A DNA stretch of 64,000 nucleotides from Ustilago trichophora (Eukaryota; Basidiomycota; Ustilaginomycetes; Ustilaginales; Ustilaginaceae), in NCBI GenBank assembly GCA_900323505.1, contig OOIN01000001.1, forward strand, positions 744,001-808,000. The letters run 5' to 3'. Shown here piece after piece: positions 1 to 11,700 of this stretch. The position numbers and the translations under genes are program-made. Numbering within the stretch: the first letter of the stretch is position 1; each line of letters begins with the position of its first letter. Under the pieces are notes generated by a model, which made no database searches, was not told the DNA's origin, and saw nothing but the letters and a program-made list of their open reading frames with translations.

Positions 1-150
1 ATTAATGGGCCAGTCCCGTTAAGTTAACTTAACCCACAGGCATCCACCCCGATTGAGTGATTGCTTGGGTGAGCAGTGGGTGAGCAGATGAAACTTGTCC
101 CTTCTGAGAATAACTTAACCTAAGTCGGCGTTAACTTAACTTATATGAAT

Positions 151-261
151 CACATCGTAAAAAAAAGAAAAATCCGTCACGAAGCCACCCTCGAAGCCAG
201 CCAGATCGGGGGTGCCTTCAAGGGTGGCTTCGCGACGGATTTTTCCGTTTTTTACGATGTG
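151..261. repeat. Perfect-looking inverted repeat (foldback)
   Basis: The arms 151-195 and 217-261 are inverted copies of each other, 45 bp each with about four mismatches and a 21-bp loop. Both arms begin at the outside with CACATCGTAAAAAA and run inward through ATCCGTC to GAAGCCACCC. The sequence could fold into a long hairpin, like a miniature foldback element. No coding capacity is seen. The same outer and inner words recur at about 655-775 and 1040-1310, so this is one member of a local repeat family. Confidence 0.8.
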
Positions 262-473
262 ATTACAGAATCACAAATACCCCGAAGTGTTCGAACAATT
301 TCAAGTAGGAATACAAATGCGTGCATATTTTGTATTGCTGATTCTTTAATGGGCCTGACTCTGTTATGGGCCACTCCCGTTAGTGGGTCACTAACACAAT
401 TTTTGCGAGAAGTGTTCAAAAAGTATGGGTTGAGGCTCCTCAAAATTGTATTGGTGACCCACTCTGTGACTTA

Positions 474-977
474 TGGGCCCGACCCGTAAGTGGGCCAGTC
501 ACGTTAAGAGAGGCTCCTCCTGGAAAAAAGGGAAATTTCAACCCGAAGCCCCGTAGCCACCTCCTAAGAAAAGTAAAAGTTGGACCCCGGAGCCACCCTG
601 GCGACCACCTGAGGTGGCTTCTCAACAGAGCCACACTCATATCCTAAAAAAAGTAATAATCCGTTATGAAGCCACCCGGGGTGGCTTCATGGGTGGCTTC
701 ACAACGTAGCCACCCGGGGTGGCTTCGAGGGTGGCTTCATGACGGATTTTTCCTTTTTTAACGATGTGACTCTGTGACTCTAGCAACCACCCTGGATGGT
801 TGCTCCGAGCAGCCACCCAGAGCAAGCACCTAGATTCATAATCACATCGTGCATTGGGGGTGCTCGCGGGGTGGCTCCCCCAGGGGTGGTTGCTAGGGTG
901 GCTTCGGGGTCCAACTTTTACTTTTTTTTGGTTAAGTTAACGTGGCTGGCCCATTAACGGGTCAGTCAGGCCCATTC
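474..977. repeat. Nested inverted-repeat block, about 500 bp
   Basis: Three levels of inverted repeat are nested here. The outermost pair is about 474-507 (GGGCCCGACCCGTAAGTGGG, then CCAGTCACGTTAAG) against about 933-977. Inside it, 556-600 pairs with about 886-930 (core AAAAGTTGGACCCC). Innermost, about 650-695 pairs with about 735-775 (ATCCGT, GAAGCCACCC). Much of the interior is made of GAAGCCACC/GGTGGCTTC units. No gene is visible. It resembles a composite foldback or MITE-like element with no recognisable transposase. Confidence 0.7.
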
Positions 978-1021
978 ACGTTAACTTGATTTTCCCGCTT
1001 GAGTCAGGTCGTGAATTAAGT

Positions 1022-1315
1022 TAACTTACATCGTGTAAAAAAGCGTCGCGAAGCCAACCTCAAAGCCACGTAGCCAGCTGATTCATATACTAAAAAAGGA
1101 GATTGTCGACCCGAAGCCACCCTCTGTAGCCACCCAGGGTGGCATCGCAACGAAGCCAGCTATGAAGCCACCCCCGATCGGCTGGCTTCGCAGAGTGGCC
1201 ACCCTGGGTGGCTTCGAGGGGTGGTTCGGGTTGGCGTTTTTCGTTTTTCAGGATTTAGTTGGGGGTGGCTTCGGCTTCGCAACGGATTTTTCCATTTTTA
1301 CGATGTGACTTGTGA
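1022..1315. repeat. Third foldback repeat of the same family
   Basis: An outer left arm near 1029-1060 (ACATCGTGTAAAAAAG followed by CGCGAAGCC) pairs with a right arm near 1275-1312 (GGCTTCGCAACGGATTTTTC and ACGATGTGAC). Inner copies of GAAGCCACC and GGTGGCTTC alternate between them. No coding potential is evident. The following stretch to 1651 holds only a weak 90-codon frame with no recognisable features. Confidence 0.6.
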
Positions 1316-1651
1316 GGAGATAAATCATTTTTTGAAATGACGCAGACAGAAGGAAAGGGAACGAATCATGAATTTTCGATATTTCCTGGCCTGAATGCGC
1401 GAGTTCCTGAAGTAATAATCATACTTTCGACTTCAACATCAAACATCACTGACAGCGTCACATCCGATGAGCTGATGCAGTCCCCTGAGAGCAGGCACTC
1501 AGCGGTGCACGAGATCAGCCCAAGCCCAAACGAGGTGCCGGCAACATCATCTCTTGCTGGCTGCTCTTTGACGCTCGTCTCCGATGGGACGAGGAAGGTT
1601 ACGCTGTAGTTTTAATCGGATTGAGATCGGTATCATCGACCGGTGTCAGAT

Positions 1652-2865
1652 TCATGCCCTCATCCACTGAATCAAGGGCGAGCCGACCTGTTGGAGCCCT
1701 GCAGAAGGATGCGATAGACTTACCCTCTCGTTGAGCACAAGATCTTCGAGGTTGTGCTTGGTCTCCTCACTGGAGGTATCGCGATTTCGCCACGGGTCAG
1801 GGTGAGCACCACAGCCACGAGTACTGTGTTGCTGGGTGGGAGATGAGGAACTGGGTCCAGCAAAGCCAGGGTAGCGACTTGATGCATTAAACTGCCTAGG
1901 TGTCATGCGAGCCGTCGGAGGCTCACGAGGATGCGATGATACAATACCAAGTGCTGGATTTCGAGGACTACCGTGCAAGTATGCCGGTAAAGGTGTTGCG
2001 TCGCTGTATCCAGTTTCGTGGAAGTTTTCCGCTGCAGTCGAGGCGGGTGCAGCAAGACTGGCTTGCACTCGACTCTTACCGATGAAGAGACCATGCAACG
2101 CAAGTCGAGCCAGAGCAGCGCTCGACGAACAGCAGTAGACGATCACAGCGCGACCATCACGGGTGATATCATGGGGGCCATCATGCTGCTGTTCCGAGTG
2201 ATAGAGGGCCTCGACATGACCGAAGGGGTCCGTCAAAGCCCTCAACATGGCGGGCGACGTAATGACACTCGAATCCAGGCCGGAAAGAACAAGAGTGGCA
2301 TCGTCCCTTCTTTGTCGTGCTTGAAGAGCTTCCTGTCCAGGGTCTGTGGACATGTCGGCCGCCAGCTTGGGATCGAAAGACTTCAGATAGAGATCAAGAC
2401 AACAGATTTTGGGGTGTTGAGATTTCACAGAACGACTCGGTAATATATACGCTGGGCACTGCACCAATGTTATGTAGGATAGGAAAAGTGTGGAGGGCAA
2501 AGTCGACTCACCTGACCAATACTGCCCGTCGGCTTCGCAATCGAAGCTGATTCTTCGCGAAGAGAGTCGGCAGCCTCTTGAGAGAATGGCGTACCGCTCC
2601 TCTGGACAATGGCAAAAGAGACTTCGATGCGATAGTGGTGCCAGACATGGCCGTTGAGATTCTCAATGGCGGCTCGGGCCTGAGCAGGGTCAGACATGAG
2701 GATGAAGCCTCTTCGTCGCGCAAGGTGGTCGAGGGTGGCCAGGATCACAGCGTGCTCCACCGACCCATACTGTGCGAAAAGTGCCTCAAATTGATCAGTG
2801 GTAGCGTCGAGAGGGAGGTTGAGGACGTACAAGTTGCGCTGTGCACGTTCGCGACCTCCTTTCAT
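1652..2865 (-). CDS. Two-RRM RNA-binding protein
   Basis: The gene reads as two exons on the minus strand, 2865-2512 and 2380-1652. The intron (2381-2511) has donor GTGAGT and a phase-0 junction. The first exon holds a clear RNA-recognition motif: RNP2 is LYVLNLP and RNP1-like RRGFILM follows about 35 residues later. The second exon carries a weaker RRM-like unit (LVLSGLD, then AVIVYC about 55 residues on) and a low-complexity Ser/Pro-rich C-terminus. A role in RNA binding follows from the fold; target and process are unknown. The ATG at 2865 is the first in the RRM frame, but an upstream exon between about 2890 and 3150 is possible: that frame reads like a basic mitochondrial presequence, though I could not define a splice site joining the two. 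Confidence 0.7.
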
Positions 2866-3545
2866 ATTGTGTGCCAGTGCAATGGGAACGATGCTAGAGA
2901 TCGGAGAGGCTGTAAGTATGGCGAAGCTGATGGTGTGCTATAGTGTGAAGGCCACAAGTCGCAGCGATGGTCGTCGGAAGCAGAAGGGCTCGAGTGCTTT
3001 GCAGGCCAGACAGATGAAAGTAGCGGGCCAAGGAATTACAGCGAGTGCGCGCTGAGGTTGCCAGACCAGCGTCGTTACGCATACACCTACACTTTTGTTG
3101 AAGAAAAGCGACTTTTGCTTTCAGGCAATTGATCTTTACTTTCGAGAACAAGCGTCGAGCAATTGAAGTGGATAGAGATACTCGTAACGAGCACGTTCAC
3201 ACGCTCTGACTCAGCAACGGGCGCCTAATGGAAGAGCAAGGCTTCGTCTCCATGAAAGGGGGTCTTTGCTTTCCAGTACCCTTCGAATATTTCAGCAGAG
3301 GTTTGAACCTCTGTTCGAGCTGCTTCTGTCCGAGAGGAGTCGGTCCCGAGACTTTTTATCGGGCTACAGCTCTATCTCGAGGCCTGGACAATCTTTTCGC
3401 GGCAACTTGCTTTTTCTGCTCAGAAGCATGTAATGTCATCCTCGGATTTTGTTAGGCTTCAGATGCAGGTGCGAGCCATCTCACGGAGTCTGACGCGTGG
3501 CGGAAGGGTCGTAGCGGCGGCAAACTTGACGGCGAATTTCCAAAG

Positions 3546-3587
<42 letters not shown>

Positions 3588-4093
3588 CTTTTTTGGCGAA
3601 ACCAACACACAGACACGTACACTGCCGATGCACATGCAAGTTGACCGCATTGACCAACTCGGATCTCGCTCTCCTGTGGTTCCGTGACTGACGCGTAAAG
3701 CGATACACAGTACGCAGCTTGAGTCTGGGCTTGGCATGCTCGAGTGAATTATTTGTGCTGCTGCCGCTGCTGCTGCTGATACATTGTACTGTACTGTAGA
3801 CAAGCTGAGTTCGTAAAAAGTTGCATTCCTTCTCACATTCACAATCGCCTCATGTTTGCTCCTGCTCGCCCTCCATTTAACAGGGACCTCCATCAACATC
3901 CCTGCTTTCTGCAGTCCCCACCCACTACCAACAGCCACACTCATCTCCAAGGAACAGGACTTCATTGTACTCGGGAGATTCTCTTTCAACCAAGATGTGG
4001 GTTGTGGGACACGTATAGATTCACTTCTCCTACTCCAATGCCAATTGACCGCAAAACTCCAAGACAGCTTACGATACGCGCGGTGATCGGATC
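2866..4093. other. Divergent intergenic region with T39 tract
   Basis: No gene is seen. The region separates the minus-strand RRM gene from the plus-strand GAS2-domain gene, so it should hold both promoters. It contains an uninterrupted run of 39 T (3549-3587) and a short CTG/CTGCTG microsatellite near 3758-3778. The long frames here are low-complexity products of these tracts. Confidence 0.6.
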
Positions 4094-6067
4094 ATGACTG
4101 CATCTGACGAGACTTTGACAGCTCTGCCACAAGACTCGACAACGAAGCATGCTCAATCATCCACCACTGCAAACGTCAAAAGCATCCTCATGCACGACCA
4201 ACCGCTCCTCGCCAAGCACGACCGGCTGAGGTCTGCGTCCATCGACACGAACGATTCAGATCAGACCGATCAATCCTTTCGCCAGCTGTCGCATCAGGCT
4301 ACACTCTCTTCCCAAGACTTTATCGAGCTCACACGCATTTCCCGCAAGAAGGATGACATCGAGCATCATATCACAAACCTCCAGAGTTGGCCTACCTGGG
4401 ACCCGTTCAAGGATGTTTCATCGTATTCGGCGGACACAAAGTCTCTGCAACGCAGCAGACAGGTTTTAGATGCCATCGCCGGCAGTCTTCGCGTCCGTCA
4501 AGACAGATGTACCCATTTGGAACACGACATTCAGCAATTCAACCTCGAAGACATGAAGAGACTCCGCACCGTAGCCAAGGCCATCTCGAAACGTCACCTG
4601 TCTGGATCGGATACCGATCTTTTGGAGCTGGCGCTCGAAACCGTTTATGCGCTGGACAAACTTTTGCGTCTCTTGCGCGACCGACGTACAGAGCACGACC
4701 TGACAATGCTACGTTTGCAGTGGGAAAATATGGTTTGTTCAAGTTGGCAAGATGTCGTGATCCTTCGTCGTGACATTGAGGCATTCGAACACAAGTGCAA
4801 GGCACTGATGGCTCCACGGCCCAACAGCAATGGCGCATCAGCGTCCGTGGCTACATCCATCGATACCCATCAAGCAACCAACAAGAAACGTCCGCTTTCC
4901 TCGACCCACTCTTCCTCGAAGCTCGCAACCGAGTCTATGAAACTTGAAGCTTCCCGTCTTGTTCTCCGCATAAGAAGCTTTGAGACCGAAAAAGTTCGAC
5001 CCGCTGGCAGATTTCTAGACCTTTTGATCGACCAAAGACAGGTCCCAGAGAAGTTGATCGACGAACAAGAAAAGCTGGAAGAAGCACTACCACAACCAAC
5101 CGCCATCGAGGCTAGATCGTCCGAGGTCTCGCTCAGGCTCGGTCTACGTGCTATCTCGAATCCTGAAGCTCAAGAAATCCCACCTCCATCAACAGCAATG
5201 CATTGCGGCCAAGGTACTTCGCCAACGTCCCCAAACGGCGTCGCCGGCAGCAACCTGGCGTCGACTTCAAGCGACTCTGCAAAGGCTCGAGTCACTCCAC
5301 AGACCCCTTCGCGCAATACAAATGTTGGAAGCCGCGCTCGCAAAACCTCTGCATCGAGCATGTCAAATGTCCCTTTACGGCACACCTCTAATCGATACCG
5401 CTCGAATCCACGCGATGCGCTCGATGTCGCTGTTGGCAACATCGTCAACCGCATGCCGATGTCGGTCTCCATCAAAGCTGCCAACCTTGCGGATATTCCG
5501 AGCTCTCACAACTCGAGCACGATCAAAGATCTCAGCGGACAGTACTGGATCGGAGATCCCGAGCCTCGACTTTGCTTCTGCCGCATCCTTCCATCTAGTA
5601 CGGTCATGGTCAGGGTCGGCGGAGGCTGGCAAGAGCTTTCCGAATTCCTCACGCAGCATTATGCCCACCTCAGCATCCGAGGCTTTCAAAATGACCCGCT
5701 ACTGGCTAGTACATGTATGGCAAGGCCAGGCTCCAGTCTAGCGTGGTTACGTTCCGCCTCCGGCCCAGCGGGATCAACGCGCCTCAGAGCGAGGTCATCC
5801 GCTGGGTCGCTCCGATCACCTGAGACGGTGCGCATGGGAACTCCCCACCATCCATCGCGCATCGTCACTATGCCAGCAATGACGAGAGACTCCGCTCTCC
5901 CTTCGACACACAAGCTGGCTCCTCGAATTATACCCATCGCAACACCGGAACAAGTCACGGTTGAGCACGATCATCCGAGGTACTCCACACCTTGTAAGGC
6001 TTCTGAACTTTCTTCCAGTGGCTCTGCTTCGTCCATCATCATCCATTCTCCGTCGCCATCCTTGTGA
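4094..6067 (+). CDS. GAS2/GAR-domain protein, probable microtubule-binding
   Basis: The single frame encodes 657 residues from an ATG. The N-terminal half (about 60-350) is charged and helical in character with heptad-like leucines, consistent with spectrin-like or coiled-coil structure. A Ser/Thr-rich linker follows. Around residues 440-530 there is a GAS2-related (GAR) domain: a DVAVGNIVNRMP start and the hallmark VMVRVGGGW near residue 504, followed by LSEFL. In known proteins this domain binds microtubules, so a cytoskeletal cross-linking role is likely; this is inference from the family. The C-terminal 100 residues are Ser/Pro-rich and probably disordered. An upstream non-coding exon cannot be excluded. 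Confidence 0.8.
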   Translation: MTASDETLTALPQDSTTKHAQSSTTANVKSILMHDQPLLAKHDRLRSASIDTNDSDQTDQSFRQLSHQATLSSQDFIELTRISRKKDDIEHHITNLQSWPTWDPFKDVSSYSADTKSLQRSRQVLDAIAGSLRVRQDRCTHLEHDIQQFNLEDMKRLRTVAKAISKRHLSGSDTDLLELALETVYALDKLLRLLRDRRTEHDLTMLRLQWENMVCSSWQDVVILRRDIEAFEHKCKALMAPRPNSNGASASVATSIDTHQATNKKRPLSSTHSSSKLATESMKLEASRLVLRIRSFETEKVRPAGRFLDLLIDQRQVPEKLIDEQEKLEEALPQPTAIEARSSEVSLRLGLRAISNPEAQEIPPPSTAMHCGQGTSPTSPNGVAGSNLASTSSDSAKARVTPQTPSRNTNVGSRARKTSASSMSNVPLRHTSNRYRSNPRDALDVAVGNIVNRMPMSVSIKAANLADIPSSHNSSTIKDLSGQYWIGDPEPRLCFCRILPSSTVMVRVGGGWQELSEFLTQHYAHLSIRGFQNDPLLASTCMARPGSSLAWLRSASGPAGSTRLRARSSAGSLRSPETVRMGTPHHPSRIVTMPAMTRDSALPSTHKLAPRIIPIATPEQVTVEHDHPRYSTPCKASELSSSGSASSIIIHSPSPSL

Positions 6068-7394
6068 TTTTTCTGCTGGCTGTTCAATGATCTTGACTGC
6101 GGGAATCACTGGGCCACAGCGTTGTATTTCGTCGAGATGGCAAGCTTTATGTGTACTCTCTCGTATTGTAGCTTGCTTTTCTAGAGTCCGGGCAAAGCTT
6201 CAAGCTTCAACCTCGCTGTATTTGTATCGTGCGCAATTGATGTGCCCCAATTGTCACCGGCTATGTAGTTCTGTCATGACTCGCAACATATCAAAGCTGA
6301 ACGTCTGAGTCGGAGAATAGCCACCCACCGCTGGTCTTCATAGCCAGCCGAGCCTCCAAACCGTGCAGACCTGCAGAATTGGAGCACTCTCATATGTCAT
6401 CCGCGAAGCCACCCTAGCAGCCACCTAGAGAAAGCACGTAGACGGAGCACCTAGATCGGAGGGGTGCTTGCTTGCGGTGGCTCCCCGGAAGACGTTTTAG
6501 ATTTCATTATGAATATCATGTCCGTACTGTGAAGAAAGGGAAAATTGGACCCTGGAGGCATCCTAGCAACCACCCTGACGACGTTTACTTTTTAAAGGGT
6601 GTGCATGGCCGTGCCTTCGGTGACGAAATCGGCCTTTCCTCTCTTGACGATGTGAATCGAGGAAACTTCCAACCTGAAGCCACTCCCCGTAGCCACCCCG
6701 GGTGGATTCGCAGCTGGCTTCGTTGCGAAGCCCTATGGGACGTGGCTTCAGGTCGAGTGTTTTTGTGTTTTTGTTTGTTTGCTTGTTTGTTTTTTTTTTT
6801 TGTTTGTTTGTTTTGTTTGTTTGTTTGTTTTTTTTTTTTTTCTTTTTCTTTCTACCTTTCCTAAGATGTAAATTTCAGAGTGACGCAAGCAGGTCGATTA
6901 AACCTGGCATTCGTTTGTCCGCTACAAAGGAGAAGAAGTCTTTGTCATGCCGAAAACTTTGGCTCGCATACAGCACCTGAAACTTCGTACCTTCACTACA
7001 TGATTTTGATCCGTTTGTGGTCAGAGTTGAGTGGGGCTCGAAGGATGTGAAGATCAGGACTTTTATGAATCAGGAACGACCGGAGTTGTCCGGACCGGTC
7101 GAGGTTGTCAAAAATGATTTTGCGAAAATAAGACGCGTTGGACCCCGCGGGGGATTGCGTTAAACAAGAGGCTCCACAACAGAGGAAAAGCTGTCGGCTC
7201 CGCACCGACCATCCTCGGCCTTGCTTGCATCAGTGCGGGGTCAGACTCCATTCGGGTCGTTTCTTGCGAAGCTTTCTGTCCCCAAGTTTATACTTATATC
7301 CATCCATCGCGGCACTGTCTGAACCAACGATATCCTCGCACTCACCACTTCTTTCAAACAAATCTCAACCAAGACCAAGTTGGATATCGTACCC
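6068..7394. other. Gene-free interval with degraded repeat and T-rich tract
   Basis: No supportable gene. The interval contains the degraded foldback repeat at 6400-6755 and, directly after it, a TTTG/poly-T stretch (about 6765-6850). The last 200 bp are CT-rich and end just before the SDR start codon, as expected of a smut 5' leader. Confidence 0.5.
6400..6755. repeat. Degraded relative of the 1-1.3 kb foldback repeats
   Basis: Words shared with the left-end repeats recur here in the same order: CGAAGCCACCCTAGCAGCCA, then AGCACCTAGAT, GGGGTGCT, GGTGGCTCCCC, AAAATTGGACCC, AGCAACCACCCT, and later CCTGAAGCCACTCC and GTAGCCACCC. The hairpin symmetry is mostly lost. I read it as an older copy of the composite element near 474-977. 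Confidence 0.55.
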
Positions 7395-8677
7395 ATGTCT
7401 TCCTCCGCTGATCAAATCGAGAGCTTCCCCCGCCCAGGAAAGACCGCCATCGTGTAAGCATTGCTTCGACCAAGAGACCCCCAGTATCTTCTGTACGAGT
7501 ACGCGCGACGACTGACTCGAACACTTCTGCTTCTGCATCTGACTTGATTCTTTTCCGTGCTTGGATGATCTCCTAGTACTGGCGGTTCTTCTGGTGTAAG
7601 TACCAAGCGATTCATATTTGCATCGAATTGGATGACACGCAATTTGCGCCAAATGTGCTGACAGCTTACCATCTGCTCTCCTCTTCCTCCGCGCAGCTTG
7701 GCCGAACGAGTGCAGTAGCCCTTGCACGTGCTGGCTGGAACGTCACCGTCACTGGCCGACGTGAGAACGAGCTTCAGGAGACTGTCACTTTGCTTAACGA
7801 GGCTGCCGGTCGCGAAGGTGCCGGTCACTTTGTCATCGGTGACATCACCAAGGAAGATGTTGTTCTGCGTGTCTTCAAGGAGACCTCTGAGAAGTTTGGC
7901 AGGGTCGACCTCGTCTTCTGCAACGCCGGGATCTCGCCTCCCAATGTTCCTCTTGCTGAACAGAAGCTGTCTGACTGGCAAGCTACCGTCGACGTCAACC
8001 TGACCGCACCCTACCTCTGCGCACGAGAGGCTTTCCGATACATGGAGAAGCAGCAGCCTCAAGGAGGACGCATCATCATCAACGGCAGTATCAGCGCACA
8101 CGTCCCACGACCCTTCTCTTCCGCCTACACTTCCACAAAGACGGCCATGACCGGTCTGACAAAGTCGCTGTCGCTCGACGGTAGGAAATTCAACATTGCC
8201 GTGACCCAGATCGACGTGGGCAATGCGGCGTCCGAAATGACGGCTAAGATGAAGCAAGGCCCCGGTGTCCCTCAGGTAAGCGCACTGTCAGAATGTAGAA
8301 ACAATGAAGGCCAAGAAAAATCTGATCAGCCACTGACTCGAATTGTCTTCATGACTCAGGCCGACGGCTCCATGCGCCACGAGCCCACAATGGACCGCGA
8401 ATGGTAAGTTTGCATGCTTTGTGAGGTCTTCTCGCTTGCGGAAAACAGAACAGCTAACCACTTTCGAACTTGGTTGTTGTCGTGCGACAGGGTCGGAAAG
8501 GAGATCGTACACGTTGCAGAGATGCCTCTCAGCGTCAATGGTGAGTCCGAGCGCAGACCGTGTCCCGTTCAATACCCAAGTGATCCGCAGCTGACTCGCC
8601 TATCCTCCTTGCTCCAAACAGTCGCGAGCGTTGTCATCCAGGCTACAAACATGCCGAGTCATGTCGGCCGTGGTTGA
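7395..8677 (+). CDS. Short-chain dehydrogenase/reductase (six exons)
   Basis: Exons are 7395-7453, 7577-7595, 7697-8275, 8360-8403, 8491-8540 and 8622-8677; all introns have GT-AG ends and the joined frame gives 268 residues. Joining the first three exons restores the nucleotide-binding motif TGGSSGLG, which supports the 19-nt second exon. The catalytic features of classical SDRs are present: NAG (CNAGIS), a Ser (NGSISA) and YTSTK. It is therefore an NAD(P)H-dependent oxidoreductase with a Rossmann fold and no visible targeting signal. The substrate cannot be told from sequence. Frames that run through the introns are artefacts. Confidence 0.88.
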
Positions 8678-8794
8678 GCCTACAGTCTGATTCCGCAGTC
8701 ATGAAGTCCTTGAAATTGTAATTGCTAAAAGTATGCCACAAAGATTAGGCAACGAGTGAATGTTCAAAGGAGACGACAGACGGGAGTAAGCGAA

Positions 8795-11700
8795 TCATTC
8801 CTCCTCACCCTCCAAAGCCTCAGGAAGTTGGATCTTGCTGCCACCCCTCCACCATCGCATGGCGAAGAAGACAGCTGCCGAAAGGGCTGACACGACTAGA
8901 GCGCACATCAATGCGATCCAACCCCATGTGTAGAACCAATTCGGCTCGTAAGGTGCCAACACAGTGTCGATCTGGAAGACACCACCTTCGGGCGGTCGCT
9001 CGAGATGTACGTCGCCTCTAATGCCTCGAGCTTCGCGGCCGAATGCCATGATGTTAGCCGAGTGGCGACTGGTCGAAGAGCCACGCGTGTTCTTGATGCC
9101 CACAAGCCAGCCTAGGCCGGCTTCATCAGGGTCGTCGGGTACCGAGTCGTAGGCTGACCCACGGCGATATCGGCTCGTGCTGCCCGAGGGTATTCTTCGG
9201 AAGCTGACTTGGCCATAGAAACTCGTACCCCCCTGAGATCGATCGAGCAGCGTGGCGAAGGAGCTTTCGTCTTTGATGCCAATGCCGTCTCCGCGACCAT
9301 CTGGAAGTAAAGTATCCACTGCTCGATCGTCGGTGAGCGGGATGAGGTGCTGTTGTACGAGTCTGACAAGAAGGTCTTGGTCTTCAAGGATTGCGGAGAG
9401 GTTGACCTTGGTGAAGGCGCTGTCCGTGGGGACCAGGACCATGTAGCCTGGGCTATCTGCGCTGCTATAGTTCCGTGGAACAGTGCTGTTGAGGATATAC
9501 TCGTAACCTGCTTGAACCATCAGGTCCTCCATGGTGTCTGCCTTTGCACCCTTGAGCAGATCGCGAATGGTCAGATCGAATGGGATCTGGACGCGGTCCA
9601 CCTCATGGATGACTCCAGTGTTGGTGAGAATATCCCCTTTGACAACAAGCGAGACGGTGCCGTTGGGGTCGCCGGCCTTGTGAACGATGACGCCTCCATT
9701 CTTCTGCTTTCGTACGGCGAGCTTGGCGCCCAGAGTGGGTAGCAGAGTGGGGAAGTCGACTTCTTCCTCGGTGAATTCGGACTTGTATGCGATTCTGTCA
9801 ATGGCGTGATACTCGACAAGTGCCTGCAGTAAATGTTGCGACTCGGGAAGCAACATGTAGTTCATGGCCAGACCGAGACCAGTGAAGGCGTCATTGGTCG
9901 GGACTAGGTAGCTGACGCCGGGAGCGCGCTCGACGGCTTTCTTGAGGTCGGCGCTGAATACGGTGGCCACAAAAGTGGATAGGGAAAGGTAGGAGACGGC
10001 TGTCTGCACAGGATCGGATGGTGGCTGAAGCAGTTGAGACACGACATAGATGATGGCAGAGTCCTTGACATCGACAGGCTCCCTCAGCACGTTAGCGTCT
10101 CCGAAGGCGACATCGCCATTGCCCTTTCTGTCGGAAGCACTGGACTCATCGACCTGGACTGGCATCTTTTGCCTGCCTTCTCTGAGCTTCCAGTCACGGA
10201 GCTCCGTATTGAGCAGCATTCCGCTTGCTAGATCAGCCGGTCTGATCTGACCGGGGAGAATGTGATAGCGGACCACCTCCTCCAACGCAGGTCCCTTGCG
10301 ATATTCTCGGGAAAGCCGCGCACCTGTTGAGATGGCGGGTCGTGGGAGTAGATGGCCTGGGTACCAGGCATCGATAACGTCGTCTCGGGGTGCGAGGAAG
10401 GTGAAAGCTTCTCCACCGCGTCTTTGCAGGTGGGCTGGCTTGTTGATGTAGTGCTCCAGGCCCGCCTCGTAGATGAGTTCGACGAAGCGCGTAGCGTTGA
10501 GCGCCATAAGAGTTGCTTCGACACTCATGTCCAGGTCACCGAAGGGCAAGATGAGGTCATCGATGATGTGAATGACGCCGTTCTCGGTGAGGATGTCCTC
10601 CTGCAAGATTTTGGCATCCATAATCTTGATGGTGCCGTCCTTATCATCGGCTTCGACGGAGACGGAGCCACCGAGGGTAGTGGAAAGCGTAGCACGTCCA
10701 GCAGCTCGCAGGGAGGCCGAGTAGACTGGAGAGCGATCGCCGAGACCGCTTCCAGACATGTGCCAGCCGAGAAGCTTGAGCCGGTCCAGAGCAGCCTGCT
10801 CGAATTGGCCGAAGAGATAGGCGAACTCGACCGCGCTGAGATTCTCGAAGGCTTCTGAGGCGGGTAAGAAGAGAGTGAGATGCGGGACGACGGAGAAACT
10901 CTGCAATGTATCGCTGCTGACAAGACGTCTGATGTTTTCGAGACGAGGATGAGTGAGGATGACCTGCTCGAGAGATGGTGGCAGATCGATGACCGAGTCG
11001 ATAGAGTGGATGACCCCACTCTTGGATCGCCAGTCTTCGTTGAGCGACCTGGCACCTCCTCGACCCCTCTCGTCAGTTCCAAAGTAGAGAAGCTTGCGCT
11101 TCGCTTTCTTTGAGGTGAAGAACGAGGCCTTGCCCTTGTCTTCATCTTCTTGGACGAGGGCTACGCGCATGCGCTGACCGTGGTGGCCGAGCAAACCACC
11201 ATGGTCCTCCTCGTTGGGAACGGGGACGCGGCCCGGACGAGTTGGCTCTGTGAGCATGCGGCGTGACGGGAAATGCAAGGTTGTGTGCATTTGTGGCCTT
11301 CCAGGCTCGGGAAGAGGGTCTGAAGGTGAGTGAGAGCCGGTGTCGTCGCTGAGCGTGAAAGGAAGGGTGTAGTTCATGACGTGATACAGCAAGTGTTGAC
11401 GAGCCACGGCATTGATGTTGCCGGCCGCTATACAGACTCCATTGTGCCAGATGCATTGCGACGTAGCGAATGATGAAGTTTGCGAAATTTCTTGTTCGTC
11501 GTCGAGGAGATACTGCCACAACGTTGGCGAGTCGGAATCGATGCCAAGAGCTTGCTGGCGCTGTTGTATCTGCTCGTCTTTCTTACGGAGAAAAGCATCG
11601 TTAGTGGGCGCAAGAAGGGTGAGGCCAGAACCATCGTCAAATTCCTGGAGTCTATTGAGAGTTGGAATGAGGCGAGTACGCTGAAGGAGGCGGACCAAGA

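Noticed and set aside
1..150. TTAACTTAACC words as telomeric repeats
   Set aside because: They do not form a tandem TTAGGG-type array and recur as parts of the inverted-repeat family.
1337..1609. 90-codon frame after the left-end repeats
   Set aside because: No motif, no signal peptide, no neighbour context; length is within chance for this composition.
3459..3989. 176-codon minus-strand frame with a Lys run
   Set aside because: The frame is held open by the T39 tract and has no other features.
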